A DNA stretch of 18,984 bases from Pseudomonadota bacterium. GTDB taxonomy: Bacteria > Pseudomonadota > Gammaproteobacteria > Steroidobacterales > Steroidobacteraceae. A program made the position numbers and the translations under genes. Every line of letters begins with the position of its first letter. The first letter of the stretch is position 1. Below the pieces are notes generated by a model that ran no database searches, was not told the origin of the DNA, and saw only the letters and a program-made list of their open reading frames with translations. Shown here piece after piece: positions 15,986 through 18,984 of this stretch. The DNA is taken from assembly GCA_021817875.1 (NCBI GenBank), contig JAKAFQ010000016.1, forward strand, positions 1 through 18,984. The letters are read 5' to 3'.

Positions 15986-18376
15986 TCATCGGTAACGGTA
16001 TATCGCCGTCACGCCAATGGTCCGGGGGCGCAGCGTCAGGCCGCGATACAGAAATGTCGTGGGGGTATCCCGGTATCGGCCGAGTTCCGGATGCGCATTG
16101 CCGAGATTGTCCCCGTATATTGATATGTTCCAGTGACCGACGTCCATCCCGAGTCGGGCCGACAGATAGTTGTAGGCCGGTGGCCGTGGAATCGTCGGGT
16201 CGGTAGCGGCCGATGCCAGATCGAGAGGCGCGTTGTTGTGACTCGTATACTGGTCGTCGACCGTTAAATATGACTCATGACCGAATGCGTTGAAATTGTA
16301 TTGCGCGGATGCGGAAATCTTCCACGGCGCCACGTTGTTCAATGGTTGCCCGGCGGAGCGGATGACCTTGCCGCCGGCGCCCTCCGTGGTAGTGGTGAAT
16401 TTCGCATCGTCATAGCTGACGGCAGCCGAGACCAGGAGATTGTCCGAAACCAGCAGGCTCGCCTGCTCGTCCACCCCCTTGCTTACCGCGTTGCCCAGGT
16501 TGGCGGTGATCGGAACGTTGCAGACCGGCAGAGTGAATCCCGACTGGATGTCGTGCCAGTCGATGCGGTAGACGCTGGTGGCGAGCTGCAGGTGGTTGTC
16601 GAGGAGTCGATTTTTCGCGCCCACCTCATAGCTCCACACGTAGTCCGGTCGGATGACCCGGGGCGCGGTGGTGAGCCCGATCGCCGCCAGGTCCGGTTCG
16701 CAGTTCACCGGCGAGGCCCCGGCGGTCGATCCCTCGCGGAAGCCCTTCGCCGCGGAGACGTAGAACATGTTGCGTGGATTCATCTGGTACGACGCCACGA
16801 ACCGCGGGGTCACCGGCGTATCGGTTTGTGAGGAGGTGCTGGCTATGCCGGTGTTCGTCCCGACGACCGGCCCGGCGCTGAACTGCGCGATGCGGTATTG
16901 GTGCCGCGAGATGCGCGCGCCCGCGCTGAGCGTCAGCTTCGGCAGCACCTTGAATGCCACGTTGCCATAGACAGCCTTCTCGACGTCGGTGAGGTTCGAC
17001 ACCGCGTACAGAAACCAGAGGTTCTGGTAAAACGACACCTGAAATGGAACATGCAGATAGGTGAGCGCCTGATTCAGATACGGATCCTGGATGTTGTTCG
17101 CCGCATCCTGATGCGAGTGCTGGTAGAAGCTGCCGATGACCCAGCGAAGGCGCGCATTTGAATCGGTGCTTTGCAGACGCAGCTCCTGCGTGAAGACGCT
17201 CTGGGTGTCGTTCAGATAGCCCGGTGTGTTGTAAGACTGCAGTGCCTGCGGCAACAGTCTGGGGCCGAATCCGGCGAACACGGCGAGCGACAGGCTCGAG
17301 TCGTCGTATATGTTGGCGTTTTGCCGATCGAGATAGGATGCATTTTCGATGAGTTCCGCACCGCCGAGGCGCCAGGCGACGTGGATCGCCGGCAGGCTCC
17401 ACCTGTCGTCGGTCGGCGTCGCGATCTGATTGGCATTGCGGAAGACGTCCTGGCCCGGATTCGAAAGCTCCTCCCAGTAGATCGACGAGTCGTTGATGCG
17501 GCGGTTCTGGTAGAAAATGCTCGCCGTCATGCTGAGGGTACGCAGCGGCTTCCAGCGCAGCGCCAGGCTCAACGCGCTCACGTCGTTCCAGTTGGAGTTT
17601 CGATCCACCGCGTGGCCGGTCACCCAGTTCACCCGGTCCACATAGCCGCCACCGCGACGGTAATAGGCGCTGGCACGAAAGCCGAGCCGATGCTTGATGA
17701 TCGGGCCGCCGCCGCCGGCGCCGAGTTCATAGCTCGGATCTCCGCCTGCCGTGCTGGACAGATCGGTGCGGACGTAGCTGCTGTAGTGCGTGAGACCCGG
17801 GCTCGGGGTGATGAAGCGGATCGTTCCGCCCTCCGAACCGGCGCCGAACAGCGTGCCCTGTGGGCCGCGCAGAATTTCGACGCGCTTCAGGTCGAACACC
17901 ACGGGATACGGATTCACGGAACTCAGGCTGTCCGGAAAAATCTGCACCGGTGCGTCGTTGATGTAGACGCCGACAGTCGCGGCGCCCGCATTGGATGAGA
18001 TGCCCCGGATCGCCACGTTGCTGGCCGACGTGTTGCTTTCCATCGTCGGCACCAGCGTGACACTGGGAGATACCCGCGCGATATCACGGAAGTTCTTGAT
18101 GCCTTGCATGTCCATCGTGTGCTGGGTGTATGCCAGGATGCTGATCGGCACCCTGTCGATTGGCTCGGCGCGCTTGGTGGCGGTGACGATGATCTCCTGC
18201 AGCTGGATGGCGCGCGCTGCGCCGTCAGGAGGTGCCGTCTGCCCCGGCGTCGCAAGTACGGCATGGGGTGCGAGAACGGCGGCCGCGACGAGCAACAGTG
18301 CCCGGCGTGGCGACGCCGGTTCGATTCGGGTCACGGCTGTGATGATGCGCTCGACGCCAGCGTTATTGATTTTCAT
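15986..18376 (-). CDS. TonB-dependent outer-membrane receptor (receptor 4)
   Basis: From the ATG at 18376 this encodes 796 residues. Seen: signal peptide with core ALLLVAAAVLAPHAVLA (26-42), TonB box IQLQEIIVTAT (57-67), plug motifs NVAIRGISS (120-128), VGVYINDAPV (135-144), RVEILRGPQGTLFG (165-178) and SEGGTIRFITPSP (181-193), then a beta-barrel. It ends RPRTIGVTAIYRYR, with the aromatic residue next to last. It is a paralog of receptor 3, in the same orientation with doxX between. No STN domain is present. The frame is open for 78 more codons upstream to an ATG at 18610, but that leader has no signal features. The ATG at 18376 has GGGGGAGTC directly before it, so the shorter form is preferred. 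The upstream element at 18639-18677 matches that of receptor 2, suggesting joint regulation. Substrate unknown. Confidence 0.96.
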   Translation of the reverse strand: MKINNAGVERIITAVTRIEPASPRRALLLVAAAVLAPHAVLATPGQTAPPDGAARAIQLQEIIVTATKRAEPIDRVPISILAYTQHTMDMQGIKNFRDIARVSPSVTLVPTMESNTSASNVAIRGISSNAGAATVGVYINDAPVQIFPDSLSSVNPYPVVFDLKRVEILRGPQGTLFGAGSEGGTIRFITPSPGLTHYSSYVRTDLSSTAGGDPSYELGAGGGGPIIKHRLGFRASAYYRRGGGYVDRVNWVTGHAVDRNSNWNDVSALSLALRWKPLRTLSMTASIFYQNRRINDSSIYWEELSNPGQDVFRNANQIATPTDDRWSLPAIHVAWRLGGAELIENASYLDRQNANIYDDSSLSLAVFAGFGPRLLPQALQSYNTPGYLNDTQSVFTQELRLQSTDSNARLRWVIGSFYQHSHQDAANNIQDPYLNQALTYLHVPFQVSFYQNLWFLYAVSNLTDVEKAVYGNVAFKVLPKLTLSAGARISRHQYRIAQFSAGPVVGTNTGIASTSSQTDTPVTPRFVASYQMNPRNMFYVSAAKGFREGSTAGASPVNCEPDLAAIGLTTAPRVIRPDYVWSYEVGAKNRLLDNHLQLATSVYRIDWHDIQSGFTLPVCNVPITANLGNAVSKGVDEQASLLVSDNLLVSAAVSYDDAKFTTTTEGAGGKVIRSAGQPLNNVAPWKISASAQYNFNAFGHESYLTVDDQYTSHNNAPLDLASAATDPTIPRPPAYNYLSARLGMDVGHWNISIYGDNLGNAHPELGRYRDTPTTFLYRGLTLRPRTIGVTAIYRYR

Positions 18377-18984
18377 GACTCCCCCGATCAAACGTAGGTA
18401 GAACTGAGTCCAGAACGCACTGCAGACTGGCCGGCGGCGCGGCGCCTTTCTGAGGCACCCAGGATCGTGAGCCTGTAATGCGCTGCCGGCCGGCGCGGCT
18501 GCGCGGCAGAACACGCGTGACCCGCCCCGACATCCGCCGCGTCGATGCAATGTCGACCCACCCTGAGTGCATCCAAGACTGCTGCCCCTCTGCGGATGGC
18601 GCCGCGGCATTCCACGCCAAGCTGGTCCATCTGAAAACTAGTTTGCTATCATCCTATATGTTTTTTAACAACGCAAGCGGCGCGAGGTGCGATTTGCGGG
18701 AAGCTACCCGAGAGGACTTCCTTGAAGATAGGTTTTATTATCGCGTAGCCACCCTGCAGATAAATAAAATAGTATATAAATCAATGCAATATTGGTTTAC
18801 GCGAAAAGACGTGGTGGCCCGGAAGGAAGGACAGAGGTTTTGAATGAGGCTACCCGGAAGCGCCGGGGGATTCCCTGGGAAGAGAGTTTTTTATTTCTAG
18901 ACGGTTTGTTCTGCGACTATATGGCCGGCACCGGACCTCGAACGATTGGCTCGGCAGCGCCGCGATCGGCTGCCGGGGAACCAC
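18377..18984. other. Right-end region: receptor 4 leader and AT-rich island
   Basis: The first 260 bp are the GC-rich leader of receptor 4. From about 18636 to 18800 the sequence turns AT-rich, unlike the rest of the window, and includes the shared promoter-like element. A plus-strand frame 18658-18843 (61 codons from an ATG with no ribosome site) crosses it and is not called as a gene. After it, CCCGG/CCGGG (18853-18867) and a T-run near 18888-18897 resemble a weak plus-strand terminator. No gene is evident in the last 140 bp. Confidence 0.5.
18639..18677 (-). promoter_or_regulatory. Promoter-like element of receptor 4, shared with receptor 2
   Basis: On the minus strand: CTTGCG (18677-18672), 12 nt, ATATAGGATG (18659-18650), 4 nt, CAAACTA (18645-18639). 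All 23 block bases and both spacings equal those upstream of receptor 2, while the spacer bases differ almost completely. As a sigma-70 promoter it would read TTGCGT, 17 nt, GATGAT. The spacer is AT-rich here (TTGTTAAAAAAC). The predicted leader is about 263 nt. Confidence 0.6.

Noticed and set aside
18377..18610. N-terminal extension of receptor 4 by 78 residues.
   Set aside because: The extension is Arg-rich with no signal features. The ATG at 18376 has the G-rich ribosome site and is followed by a proper signal peptide.
4574..18984. Cobalamin or other riboswitch in the receptor leaders.
   Set aside because: Vitamin B12 receptor genes often have one, but no B12-box-like sequence was seen in the leaders of the four receptors.

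Overview
The window is GC-rich DNA from a Gram-negative, outer-membrane-bearing bacterium. Evidence for this is four TonB-dependent outer-membrane receptors, a FecI-type ECF sigma factor with a FecR partner, and start sites preceded mostly by G-rich Shine-Dalgarno sequences. Receptors of this type without a signalling domain, mixed with SDR, TetR, DoxX and Tm-1-like genes, are typical of proteobacteria that live on hydrophobic or plant-derived organics (sphingomonads, Steroidobacter/Nevskia-like gammaproteobacteria). That placement is inference and the genus cannot be read from the sequence. No tRNA, rRNA, CRISPR array, transposase or integrase gene was seen.

Layout, left to right: all confident genes but one lie on the minus strand, so transcription runs right to left. 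At the left edge, a FecR-type anti-sigma regulator (cut by the window edge) overlaps the ECF sigma gene by 4 bp. Upstream of these is a small separate FecR-like membrane protein with its own likely promoter. Then come TonB receptor 1 (2108-4573) and a TetR regulator (5211-5888). A Tm-1-like/UPF0261 protein (6598-7866) is the only confident plus-strand gene. It is divergent from tetR and convergent with TonB receptor 2 (7950-10181). After a 1.2-kb gap without a confident gene comes a second block: an SDR oxidoreductase (11370-12155), TonB receptor 3 (12457-14847), a DoxX membrane protein (15049-15459) and TonB receptor 4 (15986-18376). The right end is a regulatory region with an AT-rich island.

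How it may work together: the receptors would import a scarce or bulky substrate across the outer membrane using TonB energy. The SDR and the Tm-1-like protein would act on it or its products in the cytoplasm. The TetR protein and the sigma/FecR proteins would set expression. The substrate is not known. None of the four receptors has the N-terminal signalling domain that FecR normally contacts, so the sigma/FecR pair probably serves a receptor beyond the left edge or works differently.

The most notable non-coding signal is a shared upstream element in front of receptors 2 and 4: CTTGCG, 12 nt, ATATAGGATG, 4 nt, CAAACTA, with identical spacing at both sites. This suggests common control of two separate receptor genes. 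Other signals are a palindromic operator candidate downstream of the receptor 3 promoter, palindromes upstream of receptor 1, and several 3'-end hairpins without U-tracts.
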